The notes under the pieces: generated by a model | The model's database searches: none | What the model was told of the DNA's origin: nothing | Seen by the model: only the letters and a program-made list of their open reading frames with translations | Assembly: GCF_000346465.2 (NCBI RefSeq) | Contig: NC_034009.1 | Location: forward strand, 8,837,251 to 8,901,250 | DNA length: 64,000 bases | Direction: 5' to 3' | Source: Prunus persica | Lineage: Eukaryota; Streptophyta; Magnoliopsida; Rosales; Rosaceae | In this document: one piece after another, positions 10,622-26,764 of the stretch | Layout of the letters: every line of letters begins with the position of its first letter | How positions within the stretch are numbered: position 1 is the stretch's first letter | Translations under genes and position numbers: made by a program

Positions 10622-13600
10622 ATGAAGAAGTGGTCCGGAGGCCTGTTTATCATTGCTCTTGCTATGATATTGGTTTTTCGTTACTGCAGCATTGTCAAAA
10701 TTGAGCCACCAAAGCAGTCGCGGAAGCAGTCGGCTTCAGATTTCTTCGGAAACCATCCAACCAATGATTCTTTTATTACGTCGTCAGAGATAAAAGTGAA
10801 AAAAGAAGCAGAATCATATAAGAAACCCCATTTTATAGAAGTTGATGGGCCCAGTGAGCTGTTTGCTTCACATGACATCTTCAAAGAAGGGTCAAGGGCC
10901 TTGCTTGTATGGCCTCACATGCGTCCCCTACTGTCAAGGTCTGATTCTTTGCCTGAAACTGCTCAAGGGGTTAAAGAGGCCTCCCTAGCGTGGAAAGACT
11001 TGTTGTCTGCAATTGAGAAGGACAAGGCTTCCAAATTAAGCAAAAGTAACAGCCAAGAAGATAAAAATTGCCCTTTCTCTGTAAGTACACTTGATAAGAT
11101 AGTGTCAAGAGACGGGGTTATTCTTGAAATCCCTTGTGGCCTTGTTGACGATTCTTCCATTTCTTTGGTTGGCATTCCTGATGGGCACTCTAGAAGCTTT
11201 CAAATTCAACTTCTAGGCTCCCAACTTGCAGGAGAGCCTGAGCCTCCTATTATCTTGCATTACAATGTCAGTCTCCCCGGTGATAACATGACAGAGGAGC
11301 CATTTGTAGTTCAAAATACTTGGACTCATGAACTTGGGTGGGGCAAAGAGGAAAGATGTCCTTCTCACAGGTCTGCTAACAACCTGAAAGGTAAATTTTT
11401 TGTTTAGACTTTAGACTGTATGAGAATTGCAAGTCCAACTCTTTTGCAAGAACATTCTCGTTTTTTTTTATCCTATGGTAGCTCAAACTTGAAGAGCACA
11501 TTATATGAAAAAATGTAATTAAACTCATGATAACTTTAGAACACTCGTTTGTCCTCTGTATTAATCGAAAATGTTATAATGTATAACACTGTTTTCATAC
11601 TAATCAAATAAAGATTATTTATTATACCCTGCTTTTTTTCTTTAACTTAAGAATAAGGTTCCTCTTAAAAAACAACAAGGGTGTTACAAGTAGAAATCTA
11701 ACACATTTTAGCAAATTTGACAGTTGATGGACTTGTTCTTTGCAATGAACAAGCTGTCAGAAGCTCCTTGGAAGAAAATCTAAATATGAGTCAGCCTAGT
11801 AGTGACATGTTGACCAATGTTTCCAGGGGAGGTGCCTATGGAAGTGCTAATTTCCCATTTGTTGAAGGGAATCCCTTTACTGCTACATTGTGGGTTGGTT
11901 TAGAGGGATTTCACATGACTGTGAATGGAAGGCATGAAACATCTTTTGCATATAGGGAGGTAAGGTATGATTTTATTGGTAATAACAGATTATTGCCGAA
12001 AACTTGTTTTCTGCAAGACAATTCCATTTTGGAAAAAGTGAATAATTCCACCCTACATTGCTTTTTTGCATATGTAGAAACTTGAGCCATGGTCAGTTAC
12101 CAAAGTCAAAGTGGCTGGTGGTTTGGACCTCTTATCTGCCTTAGCTAAAGGCTTGCCTGTTTCTGAGGATCATGATTTAGTTGTTGATGTTGAGCACCTC
12201 AAAGCTCCTGCGACTTTGAAGAAAAGGCTATTGATGTTGGTTGGAGTGTTCTCTACTGGAAATAATTTTGAGCGTAGAATGGCATTGAGGAGGGCTTGGA
12301 TGCAATATGAGGCTGTACGTTCTGGGGATGTGGCTGTCCGGTTTTTCATTGGCCTTGTAAGTGAAACATTGCAGACTCTGAGTCATTTGCTTATGCATAC
12401 CAAGATGGTCTCATATTCTTCAATATCCTCGGGTTTTTCCCAATAAGAAGTCTAAAGGCTGTGGTTTTGTCTGTTAGCTGAAGTATTTTCATCAATTTGC
12501 CACTTATTGATGCCAAGATAAGGTTTCCTTTAGTTGTGTGCATAGTGTTTTAGAAATTATTATGGCTTGAAAAGGCCATCTGTGATGCCAGTACTATGCA
12601 GACTGGAACACTTGATCATCTAAAGAGTTCTTCAGCAAGAATTGCTGTGTTGGTGGTGCCTCAATTGGGAGATTTAGTTTTGTTCTTATCCCAGATCTAG
12701 GTCGTCAAAATCTTCTTCTACTTTTTTTGGTTCTGGTACTCTCACATTATTTTTTTTTTCAGCAAGAATTGCTGTGTTGGTGGTGCCTCAATTGGGAGAT
12801 TTAGTTTTGTCCTTATCCCAGATCTAGGTCGTCAAAATCCTCTTCTACTTTTTTTGGTTCTGGTACTCTCACATTATAAACTTGCAGAATTGAAACAATC
12901 TCATTATGTAACATACTCCTGGGACTCCAATATATGCATTCTAATTACAATTCATCAACATATTGCTTGCTCAGAAAAAATTGGTTGGTATCAAAGTTTA
13001 CAACTTGTTCATACCTGCAGCACAAGAACAGTCAAGTGAATATTGAGCTGTGGCGAGAAGCTGAAGCATATGGAGATATCCAACTGATGCCATTTGTTGA
13101 TTACTACAGCCTGATTAGTTTGAAAACAATTGCAATTTGTATTTTTGGAGTACGTCAATACAAAATATTATGTTCCAGCAAACTGAATTATCAATATATA
13201 CATTGTTAGAAAAGTTATCAATCATCTTTATCTTAAATCTGCAGACCAAGATCCTCCCTGCTAAATATATCATGAAAACAGATGATGATGCTTTTGTTAG
13301 AATTGATGAGGTGATCTCTAGCCTCAAGGGAAAGGCAACAAATGGTCTCTTGTATGGTCTTATAGCCTTTGAATCAGCGCCCGATAGGGAGAAAGGCAGC
13401 AAGTGGTATATTGATAACAAGGTACTCACATCAAATTTCTTTCTATATATGGTTAATGTTTGCTTTATTTCACTTTGACTTGATTTTGATGAGTGTTATT
13501 TTGCCCAGGAATGGCCTCATGCTTTGTACCCACCATGGGCCCATGGTCCAGGTTACATTATCTCTCGGGACATTGCCAAATTCATTGTCCGCGGCCACCA

Positions 13601-14058
13601 GGAAAGCGACCTCAAGGTAAAATTACTTATGCAAAATGCAACCTCTAAGGCTCATTCTTCTAAGGATCTGCATGAAGTTTGTAGAACATGTCACTTTATC
13701 TTGAAAAGAAAATGACATAGAATTTCTCTTTCTTTTAAGACTGGTCACTGACATACAAAGTGGGGCATGTAAAGACAGGTGAGCAGGGCCAGCAGGCGGT
13801 GTGTTGATTTTCTCATTCCTTGGCTAACCTGTTAGCATTATGACTTTTCAGCTTTTTAAACTAGAGGATGTTGCAATGGGCATATGGATCGAACAATTCA
13901 AGAACAGCGGCCATGAAGTGAATTATGTCACGGATGATAGGTTTTACAGTGCCGGATGCGAATCAAATTACATTCTCGCTCATTACCAAAGTCCAAGGTT
14001 GGTGTTGTGCCTTTGGGAGAAGCTGCAGAAAAAGCACGAACCCGTCTGCTGTGAGTAA
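10622..14058 (+). CDS. GALT3: GALT3-type hydroxyproline O-galactosyltransferase (CAZy GT31)
   Basis: Seven coding exons: 10622-11390, 11724-11959, 12078-12356, 13021-13149, 13245-13421, 13509-13616 and 13852-14058, giving 634 residues. The family adds the first galactose to hydroxyproline of arabinogalactan proteins in the Golgi. A short cytosolic N-terminus and one membrane anchor (about residues 5-22, '[14 protein letters not shown]') give type II topology. A galectin-like domain follows ('[20 protein letters not shown]', '[18 protein letters not shown]'), then the GT31 catalytic domain: '[20 protein letters not shown]', '[14 protein letters not shown]', the metal-binding DDD in '[15 protein letters not shown]', '[19 protein letters not shown]' and 'LEDVAMGIW'. 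The ending '[17 protein letters not shown]' and the N-terminal 'KKPHF' and 'LPETAQG' match my memory of Arabidopsis GALT3 rather than GALT1. A 5'-UTR intron probably starts at about 10166. The first ATG in frame is at 10622. Confidence 0.92.
12634..12877 (+). repeat. Tandem duplication of 127 bp in GALT3 intron 3
   Basis: The stretch 12634-12750 (AGCAAGAATTGCTGTGTTGG ... CACATTAT) recurs at 12761-12877 with only two single-base differences that I can see. The copies are separated by ACATTAT and a T-run. They lie wholly within the intron between exons 3 and 4. Confidence 0.9.
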
Positions 14059-14469
14059 ATGCCAACCATGCAATGAAAGTCTTTTTGTGAGATCAACTCT
14101 TCTATGTAACAACCAAAGCTGAAAGCTTTAGGATATGAGAATTTAACTGCATGTCAAGCAGATTCAAATACCAAAACTCAAAATTTTACTCTTTTGTGGG
14201 GTTTTCTTGGCAACATCAGATAAAATTGTAACTGTACAGGTATATTCTTCAGCCTGAAGATGTGAAAATTTTGGACTGAACCGTGTTTTCTTGGATCAAA
14301 CTGTAAGGTTCAGGTGGTTTTCCACACCTAATGTGTTCCTTTGTGGCAAATCAAACGGTGGGACAATTTGCCGAATAATAAAGAGCATGTGGACATTTGA
14401 ACGAATAATTTAGTTGAAGAAGCAAAATGCAAATCGTGTTTACGTTTGGGGACCATTTGAGTTAAAAAT

Positions 14470-14832
14470 CGGGATTTTTGTAAAAATGTCACGGGAATTT
14501 ATATCTCAGTTTCAATTTGTCACCTTAAAAGAAAATTGTAAGAGGGAAGGGGTTGGTCGAAGCCGTCGGTGCTGCACATGGGATGGGGGAATGTGTGATA
14601 TTTTTAAAATACAATTTTTTATATAATAATTTTTCCATTTTTAAAATACTCTTAAAAATAAAAAGACTGAAATACCTTTTAAAATGGATGGAAAATAAGA
14701 TGGTGTTAAAATCATATGACAAATCATGCATTTTTAAAAATTAAGGTGACATTTCTCTTTTTAAAAAAAAAATTAAGATAACAAATTGAAACTGAAGTAT
14801 AAATTAAGGTAACATTTCTACAAAAATCTCTT
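14470..14832. mobile_element. Terminal-inverted-repeat element, MITE-like
   Basis: About 60 bases at 14471-14530 (GGGATTTTTGTAAAAATGTC ... TTTCAATTTGTCACCTTAA) are repeated in inverted orientation at 14773-14832 with roughly 80-85% identity by eye. The 240-base centre is AT-rich and encodes nothing. I could not fix a target-site duplication, so the superfamily is unassigned. Confidence 0.6.
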
Positions 14833-14849
14833 CAAAATCCTTTTTTCTA

Positions 14850-17040
14850 TCAATTTAGTTAGATGAGGTTGACCTCGTATCATAATGGAAACAGAAGGAT
14901 GGTAAGTTGACTTGTGGCTGTAAGGCCACCCCTCCCAACTTCCAATTCTGGGCCATGAATTGTGGATCAAATAATGAGGAGGGCACACTACCATTGTGTT
15001 TCACACAAGCCACGTGTATTAACTCTTTTCATTTTTTTTCTATTTTTGGTACTAAATTATGGTATATATTATTGTCGACAGACAAGAGTCACATTAATTT
15101 TCTAATTTTAAGCTGATGTGACATTTTTCCAGCTGGTTGATGAGCATTGGCCAGTGCGGATTGGGCAAACCGCAAGATTGGCCAATCAGTTGTTGGTTTG
15201 ATGAGTATGGGTACGTTTCTTCAATCTCAATGCCAAACTCTTGGATGGTAAGAACTTTGCAATATAAGTGATTTTCGTTGGGACACGTGTATCGCAGAAA
15301 CTTGTACACATCATTCTCCTTTGGTGACACTCTTCGTAACAATTGTTTCTACACCTCAGCTAAAAAACAGTCGGAACTTTGCTTGAATAAAATAGTTATT
15401 TATGACGCACTAACTTACACGTATGAAAAGTATTCATGGCTTCTTTTCTGCCACGTGTAAGACCCAACCCAAAAATATCTTAAAATTTGAAATGGCTGGT
15501 AGGTTTTCAACCAATTTATGAATGCTTAATATCTAGAAACCTCACCTACTACCGCTTTAATTTATGTTATGTAATAACTTATTTAATTGTAGTAAAACCC
15601 ACGGGTTGTTATTATTTAGAACTTTCTTATACCAATAATATTAGAAAAATGGATTCCAACATAAAACTTCGAGTACCGAAATAACTGCTCTTAACCATTT
15701 AAGTTACAAGTTGTATGTAATTTTTTTTTTAAAGTTGAATGCACAAAAAACCTCCACCTTATGATGATAGGGATAACAACGAAGATAAATGCGAGGGTTT
15801 TTTTTTTATAGATAGACATTAAAGAAAGGAAATATTTTTTCTCATAATTTTAATTCAAAATGTGTATCATCACGAACACATGTCAAGTGTTGATAATAAT
15901 AGTAATAGTCCACCTTAAGTTAAAGTGGTAAATAAAGATACTCTCTTAAAGAAAAGGTGGAGGAAATGAAATGAAGATGCTTGTTAGTTAAGTTACTTGG
16001 ATTAGTCTTGGCCTCAAATGGAATCAAAGCGTGCTAATTGCTGACTCTGGCCACAAACTTTAAATCCAACAAGGCAACGACTAACAAAAACCGAACCTTC
16101 GTACGCAACCTTTGTATATGATTAATATAAAGTGCCAGCACTAATGAAGGTGCATAATCAGTCAGCTTCCTTAATTAAAAAAAAATTCTAATTTTTACTT
16201 TACCTAATTCTTGAGATAAATAAAATATAACGTGTAACATAAATACTGCATTTTTATTATGGGGACATCGCCACGCATGTCGAATTCCTTATAAAATCAT
16301 GTGTGAAATGAGGGAGAAATTCCGGATATATTTTCTTCATCATTCATTCATGATGGCCCTTTCCCTAATTTAATAATCTACTTTGTTACACAATTCAATG
16401 CTTTGTTATGTGCATTCTACATCAAGGCCCCATGTGATTTGAAGTTTGAAGGATCTTGCTTACTTTCATGGCTTTATATTTTTAAGGAGAAAAAAAAGGT
16501 TTTTATAAACTTTGAGTGGTAAATAAAAATGTTTACTTGTTATGAATGAGGAAAGTCATGAGTCGGAAAATTTAAATTCGTGAACTAAAAGAATTGAATT
16601 AACTACCCTCTTAGTTGATTTCATTCATGATTTTGAAGGTATTTGATTACGGATTTTAATTTGTAACCTACAAAAGTTTTGATTCATTATGAATTTTATA
16701 TGTTAATAAACATATGAACATAACAAAACAGTGTCATCCTCGTGACATACAAGTTCTTTTCCTTTGCAAACTCCTTGCAAATCCGTGCTACTAAATAATT
16801 ATGAAAAATAATATTTTCGGAAAAGTAAAATATTAAATACTGTTGCCTAGTAATAATAGAGGCGTGAAGTTAGGTGAAGCGCCAATCAATACGTCGGTGC
16901 TGTTTAGTTGTCACTCCGTAAAAGGAAAGCTAAACCCGAAATGGAATCGGCAGCCGCAAAGCATATACCCACGCAAAAGGGTAAAACGGTCAAAACTAAT
17001 ACAGCCCCTTCAGGTTACCTCCAGCAATTACCCGCCATGA
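14850..17040. other. Intergenic DNA between GALT3 and PP2C
   Basis: No gene was recognised. The stretch is AT-rich apart from a GC-richer part near 16850-17160 that is probably the distal PP2C promoter. Short open frames here show no known motif. Confidence 0.55.
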
Positions 17041-17044
17041 GATT

Positions 17045-17183
17045 CACGTGTGGCGCACACTTCCCTTAAAACCACCCGAATGTGTCAGCCACAGGCACGT
17101 GGCGGTCATCAAGAGCCGGTCTACAGGTTCAGCCGGTCGTTTACTTCTCCGAACCGGAAATGGATTCTATTCTACATATATAA
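17045..17183 (+). promoter_or_regulatory. Probable PP2C promoter: two G-boxes and a TATA box
   Basis: CACGTG G-boxes stand at 17045-17050 and 17096-17101; the second reads CACGTGGC, which is ABRE-like. A TATATAA box lies at 17177-17183, about 200 bases before the start codon. In plants such elements often mediate ABA or light responses; that role is inferred here. Confidence 0.6.
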
Positions 17184-17380
17184 CCCAACTCTTTTCGCAT
17201 TAAAACACACAGAGAAATTCAAGAGAGGCAGAGCGATCGAAAATTAGAAACTAAAACCGAAGCATTTAACGAATAAAAACCCTAATTTGCATCTCTGTTC
17301 ACCTTCACTGAGAATAAAAACCCTAAATTGCTCTTTTTTTCACGGTACGACGGCGTTTGAGGATGATTGTGAGTGAGAAA

Positions 17381-19475
17381 ATGGTTGCTGAAGCGGAGGT
17401 TATATGCCAGAAGACCATGGCCATGCCTGTGCTGGACATGAAGTACCGTGTCTGCGTTTCCAAGGAGCACAACCGTCAGATCGACGTGGCCTCCCCGCCT
17501 TCTTCTGCTCCGAGCTTCGGCGAGGTTTGCGTCTCCGAAACGATTTCCACTGAGATATCTCGCTTCAAATCGGTATGTTCTTTAGCTTTGTTACGAGTTT
17601 GTATGAAGAATTAGTGAATTACTTGCTGTTTTCTTTTATTGGCTTTTTTGAATTGGGATTTATTCTATGGCTTTGTTTTCTTGGATGTCTATTCTCAAGA
17701 TTAGCTATGGGTTTTTAGAATTGTATGAGGAAAATCAACATTGGTTCTTGAATTTCTGTGGGTTCAGTTAGAGTCTACTGAATAGCTAGTCCGTAGGGTT
17801 TCCTTATCTCTTTTTGGATGCTATAATGTTTGTCATTAGTCTGCAAAGTTTATTTATTTATTTATTTTTCTGATGAGCTCAGTAATTTTTTCGTGGTTTT
17901 TCTTTACAGTAAATCCCAAGTAAGCTTTTGATTTGTAAGATTTGTTTTTTGATCAATTGATTTGAGAATTATTTACTCTGTAAAATTTCTACTGTTCGCA
18001 TATTTTCTAGTCTCTATGAGCCCTCTGGATTAGATATTGTGCAGATTTATTGATTAGGGCTTTAAAATTGATTGTATTATATGCTTTTCTCTATGCTGGA
18101 AATTCTGTTTAATGGGTTTGTCAGAAGTTTCTGGACCTGATTGGTTGATTTTGGTTTTTCTTTCTATAAGAATTTGGTTTTATGCTTTTTGGTTGGGAAA
18201 ATCTGACTGATGCAATCAACAGCTGTTTAAATATGGAATGCAAGATGAAAGTAAATAGAGAAATTACTCTGTAGTAATTCTAAAAGAAACTTTATGAGTG
18301 AAATCATGTATGCTCCACAACGTCAGTTGTTTAGTTTTGGGGATTTGTTTTTTTATCCTTTTTATGCTTGTTGAATTTCATATTTCTTTGTCTGCATATT
18401 ACAAATGCATTTCAATTCAGGATTATTGGTTTTGAGATGCATGGAGCATGTTTAGTCACCTACTTATTTGATCTTTTATCAGGTTGTGAGTTGCACAGAG
18501 ACCATTAATAAAGCCGTAATGGAGTCTTCTGCCATCAAGTTTGTCCCGGACATTCATTCAGGAAGCCACACTGACATCGGAGGAAGGGATTCGATGGATG
18601 ATGAACACATTCGGATAGATGATCTATCTGCCCATGTGGGGCCTCTCTTCAAGTCTCCCTTGCCAAGTGCATTTTATGCAGTTTTTGATGGTCACGGTGG
18701 GCCTGAGGCAGCTTCTTATGTCAAAAGGAATGCCATGAGACTCTTCTTTGAAGATGCTGATTTGCCGCAGAGAATGGATATGGATGCTGTTTTCTTCAGA
18801 GAGTTGGAGAATTCCCACAGGAAAGCATTTCTACTGGCAGACGATGCCTTGGCTCATGAACACAGCGTGAGCAGTTTGTGTGGAACAACAGCACTAACTG
18901 CTTTAATTCTTGGAAGGCATTTGCTGGTTGCAAATGCTGGTGACTGTCGAGCAGTTCTTTGCAGGAAAGGAGTAGCAGTTGACATGTCTCAAGACCACAA
19001 GCCAACTTACTTGCCGGAACGCAGGCGTGTTGAGCAGTTGGGTGGTCACATTGATGACGGGTATCTTAATGGTCTCTCAGTCACCCGAGCCCTTGGAGAT
19101 TGGGACTTGAAATTGCCACTCGGTTCATCATCACCTCTCATTGCTGAGCCAGATGTTCAACAGGTTATGTTAACAGAAGATGATGAGTTTTTGATCATTG
19201 GTTGTGATGGGATCTGGGATGTTATGTCAAGCCAATATGCTGTGAGTCTTGTTCGGCGTGGTCTGCGGAGGCATGATGACCCACAACAGTGTGCCAGAGA
19301 ACTTGTCAAGGAAGCCTTGCGCTTGAATACAACTGACAATCTCACCGTTATTGTTGTGCGCCTCTCTTCTCCTAGTCGTGTTGTTGAGTGCTCACCCCAG
19401 CGCCCAAGGTTGAGGATCTGCAGTCTATCTGAGGAAGCACGCAGCCGGTTGAGAAGCTTGTTAGGAGGCAATTGA
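17381..19475 (+). CDS. Protein phosphatase 2C (PPM family, PP2C13/43/49-like)
   Basis: Two exons, 17381-17572 and 18483-19475, giving 394 residues. It is a Mg/Mn-dependent Ser/Thr phosphatase. Motifs: '[17 protein letters not shown]' (metal-binding Asp and Gly), '[10 protein letters not shown]', '[17 protein letters not shown]', 'VTRALGDWD', '[14 protein letters not shown]' and 'DNLTVIVV'. The start at 17381 gives [10 protein letters not shown], as remembered from relatives; an ATG 18 bases upstream (17363) is in frame and possible. The N-terminal 100 residues are a variable extension. '[10 protein letters not shown]', '[16 protein letters not shown]' and the C-terminal '[13 protein letters not shown]' point to the Arabidopsis PP2C13/PP2C43 group, which also sits next to lipoamide dehydrogenase genes there. 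Compared with that group one residue seems missing before '[11 protein letters not shown]'. It ends 1.0 kb upstream of LPD on the same strand. Confidence 0.93.
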
Positions 19476-22561
<3,086 letters not shown>

Positions 22562-23696
22562 AAAGATCATTACTTGATTAATCTTGTTTTCATTTTTGTT
22601 TAAGAAATTTGGATTGACTTGGTAAGAACTTTCCATTTACTTGTTTAACCTTCATTGAAGGTAGCAGATAAAAGTGCTTGAATACAAGATTGCTGTTTTT
22701 TTTTCTGTCCCTTTGGCAACAATAAGGGACCCAACTCTGTATGCTTTCTCATCTCACTGTGAATAACAACATAAGCAGGGTATGTTGAGCTAATGCTAAT
22801 GAATCATTACCATGTGTGGTTTACTGTTTCAGCAACTACATGTTCATGTATGCTATTATTGGGGGGCTAGTAGGGCATCGGATCTCTTGCTTTTATCATG
22901 TCTTAAAGTCAAACTAATTTAATCGGATTCGTAATCAACTCTTCAGGCAGATTTACAGAAGATTAGAACTCTAAAATGATTATGGATTGACGGGCATTCG
23001 ATACCATGATATAAACAATTTCCTAATACTCATCAAGAATTTGCTCATTTCAAAATGCAGCAATCTTGTATGTGATGCTCAAGATTGCTGTTTGTTTCTG
23101 CCCCCTTTGACTAGAATTTGTTCTCAAGATGTGATGCTCAAAATTGAGTCTCAATATCCCATCTCCCGTGTGTGGGGATTTTAATATCATGCTGTTCCTG
23201 TTTCGATTCTGGTTTTAGTACAACACTCGGTAAATTTTGCAAAGGATAAAGCACGGTCGAGTTAGAAGACCAACAATTATTTGACAAAAAAACAAACAAA
23301 AACAGATGAAATAGAGCGAAGAGAAGTCATCAGATCACCATTCTTTTCTTACTTTCAACAAATGAAGGGAAAGAATTGAACTGTGACTCATGTTCCCATC
23401 ATGTGATACTGCAAGTTCCTGCTCTAAGAAATCCCACCCCTAAAATCTGATAAGATGAAAATTCCTTCCCTAGTTTACAATTAACGGCCTCTCTCTTCTC
23501 ATTGAAAATCCAGGAACTGTTGAAAAATACCTCACGCAAATGCACAATACCCCTTAAAAGATATTTTAAGGATTGATTTCTCTCTTCAAAGCAGAAAACC
23601 ATACTAAAACTTTCAGCAACTGCCCATTCTCCTCTCCACAATTCCCAGTTTGGCGTTCGCACAAGGCAATTGAAAGCAACCCATAATATTGTGCAG
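22562..23696. other. Convergent intergenic region between LPD and SWC5
   Basis: Holds the 3' regions of both genes. No open frame with recognisable motifs and no clear repeat is visible. Confidence 0.6.
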
Positions 23697-25983
23697 TTAC
23701 GGATCCTCCCGCATATCTGGCCTCCTTTTCGACTGCAAGGCTAGCCGTGCATCCCTCTCCCGTTCAAACTCCCGGAAATCTGCTCTCTGCAAGAAGTTTA
23801 CCTTATCTAAATATTGGTTTGAACTCTTCTTGTAAGCATCCAACTCCTCATCCAACCCTTTTTCCTCCTTAAACTCCCCCCAGTCCTTTTTTGTTTTGTC
23901 AAGCACACTGAGCTTTTGTTTCTTCTTAATCTGTTCGAGCACTGCATCCACAGCTGAAGCTGCTGGAGCTTTCGCCTTTTCAGATGCTTCCTTTGAATCA
24001 GCATCAACAAGCTTCTTATATTCAATTTCTTGACCGGCAAAATCCCGAACCTCTGTGATCTATAAAATGAAAGAGATCTGTTTAATATGATTATTGCCAA
24101 TAAATTTTAAAAAATGAACTGTGCGTCCATACCATTAAATTTTTTTAAAACTAATTTGTATACATCATTATGATAATTATGATTTTTGGTTTAAGGATCA
24201 GCTCCGAGAGATTCAAGTTAAACAGGAAAACTGCTCGGCCATCACAGAGACTACTCAGGTGGTAAAAATTGGCATGTAACCAAATACATATATTAACATG
24301 TGTGTGTAACATCATATCTTCAAAAGTGATTGGAGAGCAAATTAACAACTAGAAACTAAGCAGCACTACTTAGTTCCACATCTGAAAAGCCAAAGTTTAC
24401 CCGCAGACAGGTCTCCCAACAGAACACAGACAAACAGGTGATTCAAATAATATGCTAACCTCAACTTTCCCTCTGCCTGATGCTGCAGCTGCAGCATCCT
24501 TAACTTCTACAAGAGCAGCAGCAGCAAGCCTCCTGGCCTTGTCACTAGAGCTGTCCTGCACGACATCATCACTAGAGCTGTTCTGCGTGACATTTGATCC
24601 CTTCTGTGGTGCATTTTCTTTTGGTGACTCTGCCTTCTTTGGTGCCAGGCCCAGATATGCCTTCCAGTTCTAAGAAATAAATAGAAGTAAAAGATTAAAT
24701 TCTAGCAAACAGTATTTTTATAATTCCAACACAGATGGAAAGAACGAGGCAATCCTCACATCAGATGCCTTCTTTGGAGTTTTATTCACAGTTGAAGACT
24801 TCTTTAATAAATCCTTGAATTTCTTATTAGATACTCCTTTATTCATTTGCTCCCACATGGCATCTACCCGAGATTTTACATCTATTAAGATAGGAAAAAA
24901 CATTAGTCCTTCTGATCAAGGAATTTATGTGACCAAACAGCAGAACAGGAATTGGATAAACAAGCACTTGTGAGTAAAAAAAAAAATTCTGACCAGTCTG
25001 TTCAGGTTTAGTCTCTAAGCTTGGAAGGGGAACAGCTCCATTGGTAGACTCGATTGGTAAAGCATCCTTTTCATTTGCAGTACCTGAACCAGAAAACCAA
25101 ACTACTCAATCATAAGTAGGAAAAAAAGAAAAACGAAACTGCACCCAAGCTGCCTATGAAAAAGTTGTGGTATGAGTAGCCCTGGCAGTGCCTGAACAAA
25201 ATCATCAAATGAACAGATCTAGTGACCAACGATTTTGTCTTTCGCCTAAAATATATAAAACTTCAAAACAAATTACAAATATAGGTCTTTGATAGTTGTA
25301 ATATCCAAATCATTTTGGACACCAAGCACCGAAATTGGATTGCAACTAAAAATTGGTAAATTACATTACAACAAAAACTGTGATGGACAGGTTCGATGTT
25401 TTTATGTGCTACTCCACCTATATTACATATTCTGTGGTATCTAAAACTAAAAACACCTAATTCTAAAGCGAAAGGAAGTTTAGCTTAACAGTTTGATGGG
25501 AGTTAAGCAAATGACACAACAAAAGCTTCAAACCCATTATCAGTAGATAACTCAGCTGAAAATCTGACACTATTCCACGCAAGTTACTATTTTTTGAATT
25601 GGGTACGCAGCTTTTCACCCATCTTCGTTTACAAACAGAAAAAGCAAAAATCTTTAGCTCATAAATCTATGAATGCTCCAAAGAAAATACTACCTACCAA
25701 GGCTCCAAAACCACCTAGCCCATGAAAATTTATAATTCACATACCCATTATTTTCCAGAAAATAAAAGGGCAAAAATATTTTCAGTGCTCAGTCTGTTTT
25801 CATCGTTAAAACCCATTGATTTTCTAAAATCTCCAGAGGTCCTTTTTCGTGCAACACAAACAGACCCGACTGAGCGTAAGCCAAACAAAGAAGGAATTAA
25901 AATAAAATAAAATCAAGAAATATAAAAATAAAATGCGTACCTGAACTTGAGGCACCGAGAGCGTTGGTGGTGGTGGCAGCCAT
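23697..25983 (-). CDS. SWC5: SWR1-complex subunit SWC5 (BCNT/CFDP1 family)
   Basis: Five exons in minus order, 25983-25941, 25083-24994, 24881-24760, 24669-24460 and 24059-23697, giving 275 residues. SWC5 is part of the SWR1 complex that exchanges H2A for H2A.Z in nucleosomes. The N-terminal half is acidic/polar and low-complexity. Residues about 45-110 hold 'WEQMNKGVSNKKFKDLLKK' and 'NWKAYLGLAPKKAES'. The C-terminal 80 residues are the conserved BCNT domain: 'KKQKLSVLDKTKKDWGEFKE', 'YKKSSNQYLDKVNFLQRADF' and 'FERERDARL'. The start codon is followed by a Thr-rich stretch; intron 1 (25084-25940) is the longest and carries nothing recognisable. The gene is convergent with LPD. Confidence 0.93.
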
Positions 25984-26764
25984 CGAAGACAAACAAAAGT
26001 GGAGAGAGTCATTGGTTTGGTGTTGGTGGTATAAAAAAGAAGTCTGTTATTGGGTTTCGAGGTACCCGAAGAGACCCAAAGCCTTTCGAGCTTTTCTGAC
26101 TTGTTGGAGGCCCATGAGGCTATAACTAATTAACCCGCCAATAAAATTAATTAATTGGAAGATAATCCAATTAGTTATAAAAATTATTTATTAATTTCAA
26201 ATCTAATTATTTAAATTTCTAATTAATGAATAAGACATTAATTATGAATTATTTATAGTTTATACTTCTAAACTTGAGAACCAAAATATAATGATAAAAA
26301 CCAAAATATCAAAAATAATTATTGTATTACAGTATAAATTTATTAATATAACCTACATTTGGATAAATAATTGCCCATGTAAAAAAATTTGTACGTAGTT
26401 AAACCAATCTCAATAATTCTTTTTAACCCCTTTGTGGGTAATTATAATGGCGACGTGGCTTTTGTATTTGTATTACCCTTATGACGTAATTTATTAATGC
26501 AATCTCCATTCCGTTTGATTAAAAATAAAAATAAAACAAACAAACAAACTTATCATGTTCCTTTTTCGTTTCTTCATTTTTCTATGAGCAGATCTTCATA
26601 AAAGACACTAGGACAAAGCCCAAAGATAAACAGAGACAAACAAAGCCCAGATAAGGTGGGAGCTTCATTGCATAAAATTAACACCATTACAATCAGTTGA
26701 CACTTTTAATTACTAAGAAAATAAAACCCCAAATTAAAAGAAAAGAAATTGACAAAATGGTTTA

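Noticed and set aside
16843..17247. Two short plus-strand frames before the PP2C gene.
   Set aside because: They lie in promoter DNA with G-boxes and a TATA box and show no recognisable motif.
23399..23662. An 87-codon minus-strand frame downstream of SWC5.
   Set aside because: It lies in the 3' region just beyond the SWC5 stop, lacks motifs and is probably chance.
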